Shown here in pieces: positions 1 through 7,929 of a stretch of 64,000 nt of DNA. The stretch is from Lachnospiraceae bacterium NSJ-143 (lineage in GTDB: Bacteria; Bacillota; Clostridia; Lachnospirales; Anaerotignaceae). Location of the stretch: the NCBI GenBank assembly GCA_022867625.1, contig JALIFM010000003.1:186001-250000 (forward strand), read 5' to 3'. Below the pieces are notes generated by a model. It had not been told where the DNA came from. It did not search any database and saw only the letters and a list, made by a program, of their open reading frames with translations. The position numbers were made by a program, and so were the translations under genes. How positions within the stretch are numbered: the first letter of the stretch is position 1; the number at the start of each line of letters is the position of its first letter.

Positions 1-25
1 AGCCGCGGAGGCTGTTTTATTTTGC

Positions 26-388
26 CTATTTTTTATTTTCGTCCTTCTTTATCCTGTTCATTGAATTAACAGTTGAGCCGGTGTAAAGCCCTATAAAAGT
101 GAATATGAGGTATATAAACCCTACCACCGCCACAGGCACGCTCCTGTAATAAATAATCTGCGGCAAATAAATAACGAACACAAAAACGATGTACAAAAAA
201 TTCATTCCATGCCTGAAGCCAAAAACCACAGCAGATATGAGGTTTGCCAGAGGAATGGCAAGAAACAGCATAAGCCCGACACCTATTGATTCCTGAGACT
301 GCGGAAACACCACAGGTATAAGCGGCACAAAATAGAACGCCGCCGCTACAATAATTAAATACGGCACAAACTTTTTAAACTTTTCCAT
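26..388 (-). CDS. small integral membrane protein, function unknown
   Basis: Predicted protein of 120 residues, almost entirely hydrophobic, with about four membrane-spanning segments and a lysine-rich C-terminal tail. The reading frame opens further upstream at a GTG (418), but that GTG lies next to the sequence AAGGGGGAG, which works better as the ribosome binding site for the ATG at 388, so I use the ATG. It lies about 50 bp downstream of a radical SAM gene on the same strand and is probably cotranscribed with it. I recognise no family; a membrane partner or transporter for the radical SAM product is only a guess from position. Confidence 0.7.
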   Translation of the reverse strand: MEKFKKFVPYLIIVAAAFYFVPLIPVVFPQSQESIGVGLMLFLAIPLANLISAVVFGFRHGMNFLYIVFVFVIYLPQIIYYRSVPVAVVGFIYLIFTFIGLYTGSTVNSMNRIKKDENKK

Positions 389-435
389 ACTGCCATTCTC
401 CCCCTTATTAAAATACACCCTATCCCTCTTAAGCC

Positions 436-1845
436 TTAAGCATTTTTAATCTCGTCTTTTTCATTCATATATTTTGTTCCGCCAAAATGGCTGTTTTCCT
501 CCCACAGCCTGTCGGCCCTGCTCTTCCACTCGCTGGCATAAAGCGCACATTTGCCGCATAGATGCTCAACAGTTTCCGGCGATTCAAGGTCCGTCGACTT
601 CGCCCCGCATTTTTCAACCATGCTCATAAGCAGTTCCGGATTTTCAAGCATTGGGCATGGCCTGAGATGGTTTGAGTTAAACGGCTGTCCATCGTGATAT
701 GCCATAAACAATGGCTGTTTAAGCGCTTCCAGAAGCGAAACCTCGTTTATATTGGCGCTGGAATAATGAATAAATACACACGGTTCACAGTCGCCGTTGG
801 CATTTATATGGAAGTAGTTCCTTCCGCCGGCTATACACCCGCCTACATATTCGCCGTCATTCTGAAAGTCGAATGCAAATATAAGCTTATCACAGCTTTC
901 AGACCTTATCTCCCTCACCCTGTGGTACATGTACTCCCTCTGGTCAGGGTCCAGCAGAAGCTCCGCAGCCGCACTGTTTCCCACAGGCATATAGTGGAAA
1001 TACCATATATAGCGGCAGCCCTTTTCTATAATCATATCAAGAAACTCATCGCTTGTAACTGTCCTGTAGTTTTTGCTTGTGTAGCATATTGACAGGCCAA
1101 AAAGCTGGCCGTGTTTTTTCAAAAGCTCCATGGCCTCCATTACCTTATCAAAGACACCCTCTCCACGTCTGGAGTCATTGACCTCATCAAAGCCCTCAAG
1201 GCTCAGTGAAAGCGAAAGGTTTCCTACCTCGTCCATCTGCCTGCAAAACTGCTCATCTACAAGCGTACCGTTTGTAAACGCGTGAAACTCACAGTCATGG
1301 TGCTTTTTACAAAGCTTTATTATATCGTCCTTTCTCACAAGCGGCTCTCCGCCTGTAAGCATATAAAAATATATGCCCAGCTTCTTGCCCTGAGAAACTA
1401 TATCGTCAAGCTTGTCAAATGATAGGTTGAGCTTATTGCCGTACTGTGCCGCCCAGCAGCCTGTACAGTGCAGATTGCATGCGCTTGTGGGGTCCATAAG
1501 TATAAGCCATGGGATATTGCATTTGTGAAGCTCACGCATTTTTCTGATTGTTTTAGTACCGTTAAATGCCGCCTCATAGCCCAAGTTTAAAGCTGTCATC
1601 TTAACTACGTTGGGGCTCAGCTCATCTAAAAGCTTATTTGTATACCTCATCCATTTACTGTCTTTTCCGCATATAATTTTTCTGATAGCATCATAAGTAT
1701 TTTGGCTGAAATTGCCGCCCATAAACTTTTCAGTAAGGTCAACAAGCTTTATCAGGTTCTTCTCCCTGTCCTTGCCTATATACTTAAGTGCACTGTCTAT
1801 CGCGGCTGAATATGTCAGTCTGGCTGCTGAATGTGATAATCCCAT
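436..1845 (-). CDS. radical SAM protein with SPASM-like cysteine-rich C-terminus
   Basis: A 469-residue protein. The CNLHCTGC motif near residue 123 is the CxxxCxxC signature that binds the radical-SAM [4Fe-4S] cluster, and GGEP about 40 residues later is the usual SAM-contacting motif. The C-terminal third has further cysteines (GDCEPC, CPMLEN, CGKC) arranged like a SPASM or twitch region that holds an auxiliary cluster. An N-terminal extension of roughly 110 residues precedes the core. SPASM proteins often modify peptides or assist metalloenzymes, but no precursor peptide is visible next to it. A small membrane protein follows in the same transcription unit. Family assignment is firm; substrate unknown. 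Confidence 0.88.
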   Translation of the reverse strand: MGLSHSAARLTYSAAIDSALKYIGKDREKNLIKLVDLTEKFMGGNFSQNTYDAIRKIICGKDSKWMRYTNKLLDELSPNVVKMTALNLGYEAAFNGTKTIRKMRELHKCNIPWLILMDPTSACNLHCTGCWAAQYGNKLNLSFDKLDDIVSQGKKLGIYFYMLTGGEPLVRKDDIIKLCKKHHDCEFHAFTNGTLVDEQFCRQMDEVGNLSLSLSLEGFDEVNDSRRGEGVFDKVMEAMELLKKHGQLFGLSICYTSKNYRTVTSDEFLDMIIEKGCRYIWYFHYMPVGNSAAAELLLDPDQREYMYHRVREIRSESCDKLIFAFDFQNDGEYVGGCIAGGRNYFHINANGDCEPCVFIHYSSANINEVSLLEALKQPLFMAYHDGQPFNSNHLRPCPMLENPELLMSMVEKCGAKSTDLESPETVEHLCGKCALYASEWKSRADRLWEENSHFGGTKYMNEKDEIKNA

Positions 1846-2031
1846 AACTTAATCCCTCCTGCTTCAAACGGCCTGAGCCGGTTAATACGTAATATAAGCG
1901 GCTTACACAGCTTATTTTTAATGCCGCCGTTATAATACATTATAATAACATATTATGAATCAAATTTACATAACTTTTTCATAATATACCAATATATGGC
2001 TGTCATTTTACAATTGTTTTTGTATTTGGCG

Positions 2032-2886
2032 CTATATTTTTGTGAGCATATCCAAAACAGATTCAAAGTTAACGCCGTCATTTACATCTGAGTCCTCCGG
2101 CACTGTAGCCTCAATAGCCTTTGATATAAACCCAGATGCCGCCCTAACGGCATCAGCTATGCCAAATCCCCTTACATACATGGCAGATACAATAGACGCC
2201 ATTATATCCCCTGTTCCGGAGTAGCCGCCTGAAAGCTTTTCAGACTTTACATAATCTGTACTTCCATCTTCCACGACAATGTTATAGATAAAATCTTTTC
2301 CATATTCAGTTATATTTATTCCAGTTACTACTACATTGGCATGTGTTTCGGCCGCGAATCTAAGCGCAGAGCTGCCAACAGCTGAAATATCATTGTGCCC
2401 TTCATTAGTGATAAACGTGTCAGGGTTCTCACCGCAAAGAAGCCTGAGCTCCGTAACATTTGGTATTACAATATCCGCCTTTTTGGACAGGCCAATAAGC
2501 TTATCCCTCAGACTATCAGAATAGTTTGAATATACCTTTCCGGCGTCTCCCATTACAGGGTCAAGTATAAAAGCAACGCCGTCTTTTTTAAACTCCTTAA
2601 CGATATTTTCTATAACCTTCGCCTGTCCTTCACCGGAGAGGTAACCGGCGTAAATGCCATCAAACCCAAAGCCCATCTCCAGCCACTTATCCTTTATATT
2701 TTCCATTTCACAGGTCAAATCTTTTATGTAATAGCTGCTGTAACAGGTCTGGTTTGAAAGCACAGATGTAGCCATTGGGCAAGCCTGAACCTTAAGAGCA
2801 GATATGACAGGCAGAGCCGCCGCAAGCGAACATTTTCCGAAGGCTGATAAATCGTTTATAACAGCAAGTTTTTTTGCCATACGCAT
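2032..2886 (-). CDS. pdxY: pyridoxamine/pyridoxal kinase (PdxY/PdxK-like)
   Basis: A ribokinase-fold kinase of 284 residues, predicted to phosphorylate vitamin B6 vitamers with ATP in the PLP salvage pathway. The N-terminal motif VINDLSAFGKCSL and the downstream LDPVMGDAGK and GTGD segments (the last carrying the catalytic Asp and anion hole) are typical of pyridoxal/pyridoxamine kinases. The frame extends upstream to 3000, but that part lies inside the MATE gene. The ATG at 2886 overlaps the MATE stop codon as TAATG, which indicates translational coupling; an ATG two codons on is also possible. It forms an operon with the preceding MATE transporter, so that pump may move a related compound, but this is inference. 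Confidence 0.85.
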   Translation of the reverse strand: MRMAKKLAVINDLSAFGKCSLAAALPVISALKVQACPMATSVLSNQTCYSSYYIKDLTCEMENIKDKWLEMGFGFDGIYAGYLSGEGQAKVIENIVKEFKKDGVAFILDPVMGDAGKVYSNYSDSLRDKLIGLSKKADIVIPNVTELRLLCGENPDTFITNEGHNDISAVGSSALRFAAETHANVVVTGINITEYGKDFIYNIVVEDGSTDYVKSEKLSGGYSGTGDIMASIVSAMYVRGFGIADAVRAASGFISKAIEATVPEDSDVNDGVNFESVLDMLTKI

Positions 2887-4241
2887 TACACCCCAATCCC
2901 GTCCGATTTCATCCCTGTGCTGTCGGAATACACATAAATTTTGTAGAATACAAGCGATACTGCCGCGCCGACAAGCCAGCCGAAAGGCCATGAAAGCCAT
3001 ATGCCGGTTTCGTCAAAGAACCCTACAAGTATGTAGGAAAGGGCCACTCGCAATATAAGGTCGCTGAACGTGGACACCATGAAAGCCGCCATTTTTCCAG
3101 TGCCCCTCAATGTGGAATCACTCATAAGCTTAACGCCTACAACAATATAAAACGGGGATACTATGCGTGTAAACATAACCCCTGAATGCACAACATGAGT
3201 TTCTCCCAAATCAACAAACAGGCCCATAAGAGGTACCGCAAAGGCAACATAAAGTACAGCAGTAAAGACTGCCACACAAAACATCATTTTAAGCCCGGAC
3301 TTAAACCCCTGATGCACTCTGTCCATGCGTCCTGCACCGTAATTCTGCGCAGAAAAGCTGGATACTCCGCTGGCAAGTGTAGTAATACATACAAGGGCAA
3401 ATGTATTGAGCTTAATTGCCGCTGAGTAGCCCGCTATTACATCTGAGCCGAAGCTGTTTACAAGCGCCTGTATAAAAAGGTTGCCTACAGAAACAAAGCT
3501 CTGCTGGAGTACGCTTGGCACAGCCACAGTCATAAGGCGCTTAAAAATGCCAAATGAGAACGCCTTGGGCTTATCGTCAGTCTTAAAGGAGTTTACTCTC
3601 CTCATAAGTACGGCAACAGCAAGCACTGCGGCTATTGTCTGGGCTATAAATGTAGCCCACGCAAGTCCCGCTATTCCCATGTCCAGCTTAACGACCATAA
3701 ATATGTCCAAAAACACATTACCTATTGACGAGCATACAAGAAAATAAAGCGGCGTCCTGCTGTCGCCAAGAGCCGCGAATACGCCGTTTGAGATGTTGTA
3801 CATAATAAGTGAGAACAGTCCAAATATGTATATATCAAGGTATGTCTTGGCCCCCTCAAATATGTCAGCCGGGGTATTAAGGGCCTTCAGCATAAACGAG
3901 CTGAATACAAGGCCAAAGGCCGCAAGGGCCGCTGCCATTACAAGTGCCGATATGAGTGATGTATATACGGCTGACTTCATGGCGTTTATTTTTTTGCTTC
4001 CAAAGAGCTGGCTTATTATTACCGCGCAGCCGGTATTAAGCCCTACGGCAATAGCCATTATTATCATTGTAACGGGAAACGATGCGCCTATTGCCGCTAT
4101 GGCGTCCTTACCGACAAATTTTCCTGCTACAATGCTGTCAGCCATATTATAAAACTGCTGAAAAGCCGCGCTTACAAGCAGCGGCGCCGAAAACGCCAGA
4201 AGCGTTCTGCCGGGTGAGCCTACAGTTAAATCCTTGTTCAA
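2886..4241 (-). CDS. MATE family efflux transporter
   Basis: A 451-residue membrane protein with about 12 transmembrane helices in two similar halves, the architecture of multidrug and toxin extrusion (MATE) cation antiporters. The N-terminal segment with QQFYNMADSIVAGKFVG is the family's conserved first helix pair, and the GDSRTPLYF and YGAGRMDRV motifs are also characteristic. It is the first gene of a two-gene unit with the B6-vitamer kinase, overlapping it by the TAATG junction. The substrate cannot be read from the sequence. It is one of three MATE genes in the window. Confidence 0.92.
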   Translation of the reverse strand: MNKDLTVGSPGRTLLAFSAPLLVSAAFQQFYNMADSIVAGKFVGKDAIAAIGASFPVTMIIMAIAVGLNTGCAVIISQLFGSKKINAMKSAVYTSLISALVMAAALAAFGLVFSSFMLKALNTPADIFEGAKTYLDIYIFGLFSLIMYNISNGVFAALGDSRTPLYFLVCSSIGNVFLDIFMVVKLDMGIAGLAWATFIAQTIAAVLAVAVLMRRVNSFKTDDKPKAFSFGIFKRLMTVAVPSVLQQSFVSVGNLFIQALVNSFGSDVIAGYSAAIKLNTFALVCITTLASGVSSFSAQNYGAGRMDRVHQGFKSGLKMMFCVAVFTAVLYVAFAVPLMGLFVDLGETHVVHSGVMFTRIVSPFYIVVGVKLMSDSTLRGTGKMAAFMVSTFSDLILRVALSYILVGFFDETGIWLSWPFGWLVGAAVSLVFYKIYVYSDSTGMKSDGIGV

Positions 4242-4283
4242 TATAATTCATCCTAACTCTATAATTTTAAAATTCCGTGTATT

Positions 4284-4331
4284 TTAAAAGACGCTTTCCG
4301 CAGCTGTAATATACAGCCACAGAAAGCAGTC
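4284..4331 (-). terminator. rho-independent terminator after fprA
   Basis: On the minus strand an 18-19 bp imperfect stem (arms 4331-4312 and 4308-4290, one bulge, a few G-U pairs, loop of about 4-5 nt) is followed by TTTTAAAA. It starts a few bases after the FprA stop codon and separates fprA from the MATE-pdxY unit. Confidence 0.75.
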
Positions 4332-4336
4332 CCAAA

Positions 4337-5542
4337 TCATTCTATACCCAATACAGCCTTTGCGACCATTACTCCGTATTCCTCAGCCTGTTTAAGCTCG
4401 TCCTCGCTTGGTTTAAACTTAATCCTTAAACCATCACCAACAACCTTAAGCCTTATCTGTCTAAGCCTCTCAATCAGATGCGGCACAGCTTCCCCGCTCC
4501 AGCCATAGCTGCCGAAGGCTCCCGCAACCTTTCCGCTGTGTGTGGCAGGGAACATACAGCTTGTAAGGTCCAATATAGGTTTGAGTGCCTCGCCAAGTAT
4601 TGTAGGCGAGCCAAAAAGCACACCGTCAGCATTTGATATTTCATCAAGAACCTTTTCCTGAGAAGATGTGACCATATCGTACATCTTTACTTCTATATCG
4701 CCGGTTTTTACAATTCCTTTTTTCACAGCCTCAGCAATCATTTCTGTATAGCCGTAAGCGCTTACATACGGCATAACAATAGTCTTTTTGGAATTAGGAT
4801 TTACATATGTGCTCCACTTCCTGTAAATCTCAAAGTATTCCTTAAGCCCGCAGTCAAGCACCGGCCCGTGGCCAGGGCAGACCATATCTATATCCATATT
4901 TTCTACACGGTCAAGGGCTTTAAGCATAAATTTCTTAAAAGGCCCCAGAATACAGTCAAAGTAGTATTTGGCCGCCCTCATGTACCCTTCCTCGTCAGTC
5001 ACTTTGCTTTTCAGTACATCGTCAAAACCATAGTGAGCGCCGAATGAGTCGCATGTAACCAGTGTTCTCAGCTCCTCAATATATGTGTACATAGTGTCAG
5101 GCCAGTGAAGGTTAGGCAGAATCATAAATTTAAGAGTCCTGTCGCCAAGGCTCAATGAGTCTCCCTCTTTTACAGCCATGCTTTTGAACTCCGTATTGGT
5201 TATGTTTTTAAGAAAATTAATAGCGGTAGCCGTACCGACAACCGTAATTTCCGGATTCATGCTTATAAGCCTTTCAACACTTCCCGCGTGGTCCGGCTCC
5301 GTGTGGTTTACTACAATGTAGTCGATATCTTTTATATCAGTAATATCAGTTAATTTTTCAAGATAATCATCGAAAAATTTTACCTTGGCTGTCTCAAAAA
5401 CAGCTGTTTTTTCACTGCCTTTAAGCACATAAGAGTTATAAGTAGTGCCAAACTCAGTTTCCATTATTATATCGAAAACCCTGAGCTTACTGTCCACAAT
5501 TCCCGCCCAGTAGAAACCGTCGGCAAGTTTAAGTGTTTTCAT
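4337..5542 (-). CDS. fprA: flavodiiron protein (FprA/NorV-type A-type flavoprotein)
   Basis: A 401-residue two-domain enzyme that reduces O2 to water (or NO to N2O) to protect anaerobes. The N-terminal metallo-beta-lactamase-like domain carries the diiron ligands: HTEPDHAG (HxExDH) near residue 80, the NLHWPDTM histidine, the GAH-containing segment, and PGHGP near residue 225. The C-terminal flavodoxin domain (from about residue 255) begins VMPYVSAYGYTEMIA and contains the FMN-binding FGSPTILG and FGSYGWSG loops. Length matches the family. It is a single-gene unit with its own promoter and terminator. Electron donor (rubredoxin or NADH-rubredoxin reductase) is not encoded nearby. O2 versus NO preference cannot be decided from sequence. 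Confidence 0.95.
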   Translation of the reverse strand: MKTLKLADGFYWAGIVDSKLRVFDIIMETEFGTTYNSYVLKGSEKTAVFETAKVKFFDDYLEKLTDITDIKDIDYIVVNHTEPDHAGSVERLISMNPEITVVGTATAINFLKNITNTEFKSMAVKEGDSLSLGDRTLKFMILPNLHWPDTMYTYIEELRTLVTCDSFGAHYGFDDVLKSKVTDEEGYMRAAKYYFDCILGPFKKFMLKALDRVENMDIDMVCPGHGPVLDCGLKEYFEIYRKWSTYVNPNSKKTIVMPYVSAYGYTEMIAEAVKKGIVKTGDIEVKMYDMVTSSQEKVLDEISNADGVLFGSPTILGEALKPILDLTSCMFPATHSGKVAGAFGSYGWSGEAVPHLIERLRQIRLKVVGDGLRIKFKPSEDELKQAEEYGVMVAKAVLGIE

Positions 5543-5573
5543 AGCTGTATTCCTCCTTCTGAATTGTAAATAT

Positions 5574-5601
5574 ATTTTATCACTAAAAAATGATTATTCA
5601 A
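5574..5601 (-). promoter_or_regulatory. sigma-A type promoter of fprA
   Basis: Minus strand: -35 TTGAAT (5601-5596), 16-nt spacer, -10 TAAAAT (5579-5574). It lies about 30 bp upstream of the fprA ATG, which has the ribosome binding site AGAAGGAGG. Confidence 0.6.
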
Positions 5602-5702
5602 CACTTATTTAAAAATTTAATTGAAATATTGCGCTTACTACATATATCTTCTCTAATCAATCCAAAATTATTATAATTATTTATATATAGTTAATTAAAA
5701 AG

Positions 5703-6251
5703 TCAGTACTCAGGTTTATTTTCTTTTAAATATCCCAAAAGCATTTTTATATCTGAAAAAACCCCGTAAAGCCCTTGAGCCGATTGTGGCAAAAACCCCT
5801 CATCCCTTGCCTTTTTAATCAAGTCATCAAGGAGACTATAATAATTGTTTATGTTAAATACAGCCACCGGTTTTTCATGCTCCCCCAGCTGCCTCATTAC
5901 TATTGTCTCAAAAAATTCGTCGAATGTGCCTATTCCTCCCGGAAGCATGACAAAGGCATCACTCTTTTCTTCCATAAGGCGTTTTCGTTCCTTTAAATTA
6001 TCGGTATGTATCATTTCCGAACAGTTTTCAAACAGTATTCCCGGTTTGTCAAAATACGAAGGGGCTATGCCTATAATATTTCCTCCGGCCGAGTATGCCC
6101 CTCTTGCGGCGGCACCCATAAGTCCTGTAGCTCCACCGCCAAATACAAGGGTATGGCCCATTAATGCAAGTTCCTTACCAAACCGCTCGGTTTCCTGTAT
6201 ATACACACCTCTTATGCTGTCGCTGGACGCACCATACACACATATATTCAT
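5703..6251 (-). CDS. LOG family protein (TIGR00730, cytokinin riboside 5'-monophosphate phosphoribohydrolase-like)
   Basis: A 182-residue protein of the LOG/YvdD family, whose members hydrolyse nucleoside 5'-monophosphates to free base and ribose 5-phosphate. It starts with the Rossmann-like MNICVYGASS segment, carries the GGGATGLMGAAARGA loop near residue 40, and has the family signature PGGIGTFDEFFE near residue 105. Length is normal. In non-plant-associated bacteria the physiological substrate is usually unclear, so nucleotide clean-up is inference. Monocistronic by appearance; divergent from the methyltransferase gene at 6466. Confidence 0.9.
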   Translation of the reverse strand: MNICVYGASSDSIRGVYIQETERFGKELALMGHTLVFGGGATGLMGAAARGAYSAGGNIIGIAPSYFDKPGILFENCSEMIHTDNLKERKRLMEEKSDAFVMLPGGIGTFDEFFETIVMRQLGEHEKPVAVFNINNYYSLLDDLIKKARDEGFLPQSAQGLYGVFSDIKMLLGYLKENKPEY

Positions 6252-6396
6252 ATAATCTCATTCTTTCTATATATAATCACAGACAATTCAAGCACTAAAA
6301 TAAAATATATGCCGATATCAATTTTAACATTTTAGTTACCCCAGCACAACCGTTTATTTAAAAAACCATTATTTTATAGCCATATCATTTTAATAC

Positions 6397-6425
6397 TTGT
6401 AAAAACAGTGCGCAAAATATAAAAT
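6397..6425 (+). promoter_or_regulatory. sigma-A type promoter of the RlmI-like gene
   Basis: Plus strand: -35 TTGTAA (6397-6402), 17-nt spacer, -10 TAAAAT (6420-6425), about 40 bp upstream of the ATG at 6466, which has an AAAAGGAG ribosome binding site. Confidence 0.55.
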
Positions 6426-6465
6426 AATATGTAATTACTTAAAATACTTAAAAAGGAGTTTTTAC

Positions 6466-7668
6466 ATGGAACAAGCATCTGCTGTTTTAAAAAAAGGCGG
6501 AGGACGCTCCTTCAAAGCCGGCGGCCTTTGGATATACGACAATGAAATAGATAAATTCAGCGGGGATTTTAATGACGGTGATATTATAAACCTTTTCGAT
6601 TTTGACGGGTACCCTCTCGGCAAAGGGTTCGTAAACCGAAAATCCAAAATAACCATACGCGTACTTACAAGGAACATCAATCAGGATATTGACACCGACT
6701 TTATTTTTACAAGAGTTAAAAACGCCTATGAATACCGCAAACGTGTGACAGATATGTCAAGCTGCCGACTTATATTCGGCGAGGCTGATTTTCTGCCGGG
6801 CTTTGTGGTGGACAAGTATTCCGATATACTTGTTGTTCAGTCTCTTTCACTCGGCATGGACAGGTTTAAAACATCAATACTTGACATGCTTAAAGCTTTG
6901 CTTTATTCCGACGGAACAGTAATCAAAGGCATTTATGAGAGAAGTGACGCAAAGGTAAGGGAAAGCGAGGGCATGGAGCGCTATAAGGGCTTTATAGGCG
7001 GGCCTTTTGACACCAGAGTCCAGATAACGGAAAACGGCGTTAAATACATAGTTGATGTGGAGGACGGCCAGAAAACAGGCTTTTTCCTTGACCAGAAATA
7101 TAACCGCCTGTCAATACACAGGCTCTGCGCCGGCTTGGATGTGCTTGACTGTTTTACCCACACGGGCTCCTTTGCGCTCAACGCCGGCATATCCGGAGCA
7201 AAAAGCGTGCTTGGCATCGACGCTTCACAGCTTGCAGTTGACCAAGCCACAGAAAACGCCAAGCTTAACGGACTTTCGGATATAGTTAAATTTAAATGCT
7301 GTGATGTTTTTGAGCTGCTGCCCGAGCTTGAAGCGCAGGGGCGAAAATTCGACATGGTAATACTTGACCCTCCTGCCTTCACCAAATCCCGCAACTCAGT
7401 TAAAAATGCTGTAAAGGGTTACCGGGAAATCAATCTCAGAGCTATGAAAATAATTAAGGACAACGGATTTCTTGTGACCTGCTCCTGTTCACATTTTATG
7501 CCTTATGAGCTTTTTACACAGACAATAGGACAGGCTGCCAAGAATGTACACCGCAGGCTGAGACAGATAGAATACCGTACACAGGCCCCCGACCACCCTA
7601 TTTTATGGTCGGCCGACGAATCTTATTATCTCAAATTTTACATATTTCAGGTATGCCGCGATATTTAG
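6466..7668 (+). CDS. rlmI: class I SAM-dependent rRNA methyltransferase, RlmI-like
   Basis: A 400-residue protein matching the RlmI (YccW) family, which makes 5-methylcytosine 1962 in 23S rRNA. An N-terminal PUA-like domain (about residues 1-75, beginning LKKGGGRSFKAGGLWIYDNE) is followed by a linker and a Rossmann methyltransferase domain: DGQKTGFFLDQ near 200, VLDCFTHTGSFAL as the SAM-binding motif near 225, VLGIDAS, then MVILDPPAF as the NPP-like motif IV and TCSCSH as motif VI containing the probable catalytic cysteine. Length and order fit the family. It stands alone between its promoter and a strong terminator. The exact position modified is inferred from family membership. Confidence 0.88.
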   Translation: MEQASAVLKKGGGRSFKAGGLWIYDNEIDKFSGDFNDGDIINLFDFDGYPLGKGFVNRKSKITIRVLTRNINQDIDTDFIFTRVKNAYEYRKRVTDMSSCRLIFGEADFLPGFVVDKYSDILVVQSLSLGMDRFKTSILDMLKALLYSDGTVIKGIYERSDAKVRESEGMERYKGFIGGPFDTRVQITENGVKYIVDVEDGQKTGFFLDQKYNRLSIHRLCAGLDVLDCFTHTGSFALNAGISGAKSVLGIDASQLAVDQATENAKLNGLSDIVKFKCCDVFELLPELEAQGRKFDMVILDPPAFTKSRNSVKNAVKGYREINLRAMKIIKDNGFLVTCSCSHFMPYELFTQTIGQAAKNVHRRLRQIEYRTQAPDHPILWSADESYYLKFYIFQVCRDI

Positions 7669-7680
7669 GTTATACAATAA

Positions 7681-7707
7681 AAAAACAGCCATACGGCTGT
7701 TTTTTTA
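7681..7707 (+). terminator. terminator after the RlmI-like gene
   Basis: Perfect 10-bp stem (7681-7690 with 7695-7704), 4-nt loop, followed by a run of T. The left arm is A-rich, so it can also act on the minus strand. Confidence 0.85.
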
Positions 7708-7872
7708 TTGGGTGGGTTTAATTTGTATGTTTATATCTTTTAAGGGGATTATATTGAATCAGGATACCTGAAAGCGCTACCGCTTCAAGTATTTCTGTAC
7801 TACTATAATAGCATTTAAATATGTATAAAGTTTATTCTGTTTTTAAACAAACTGTAAACAAATAATACACGC

Positions 7873-7899
7873 AAAAAAAGGGACTCCTTACGGAGTCCC
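7873..7899 (-). terminator. terminator after the surface-protein gene
   Basis: On the minus strand GGGACTCC (7899-7892), 4-nt loop, GGAGTCCC (7887-7880), then TTTTTTT. It sits 30 bp past the stop codon of the secreted protein gene. Confidence 0.88.
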
Positions 7900-7929
7900 C
7901 AGATAGCTGATTAATCTATTCAGTTAAGA

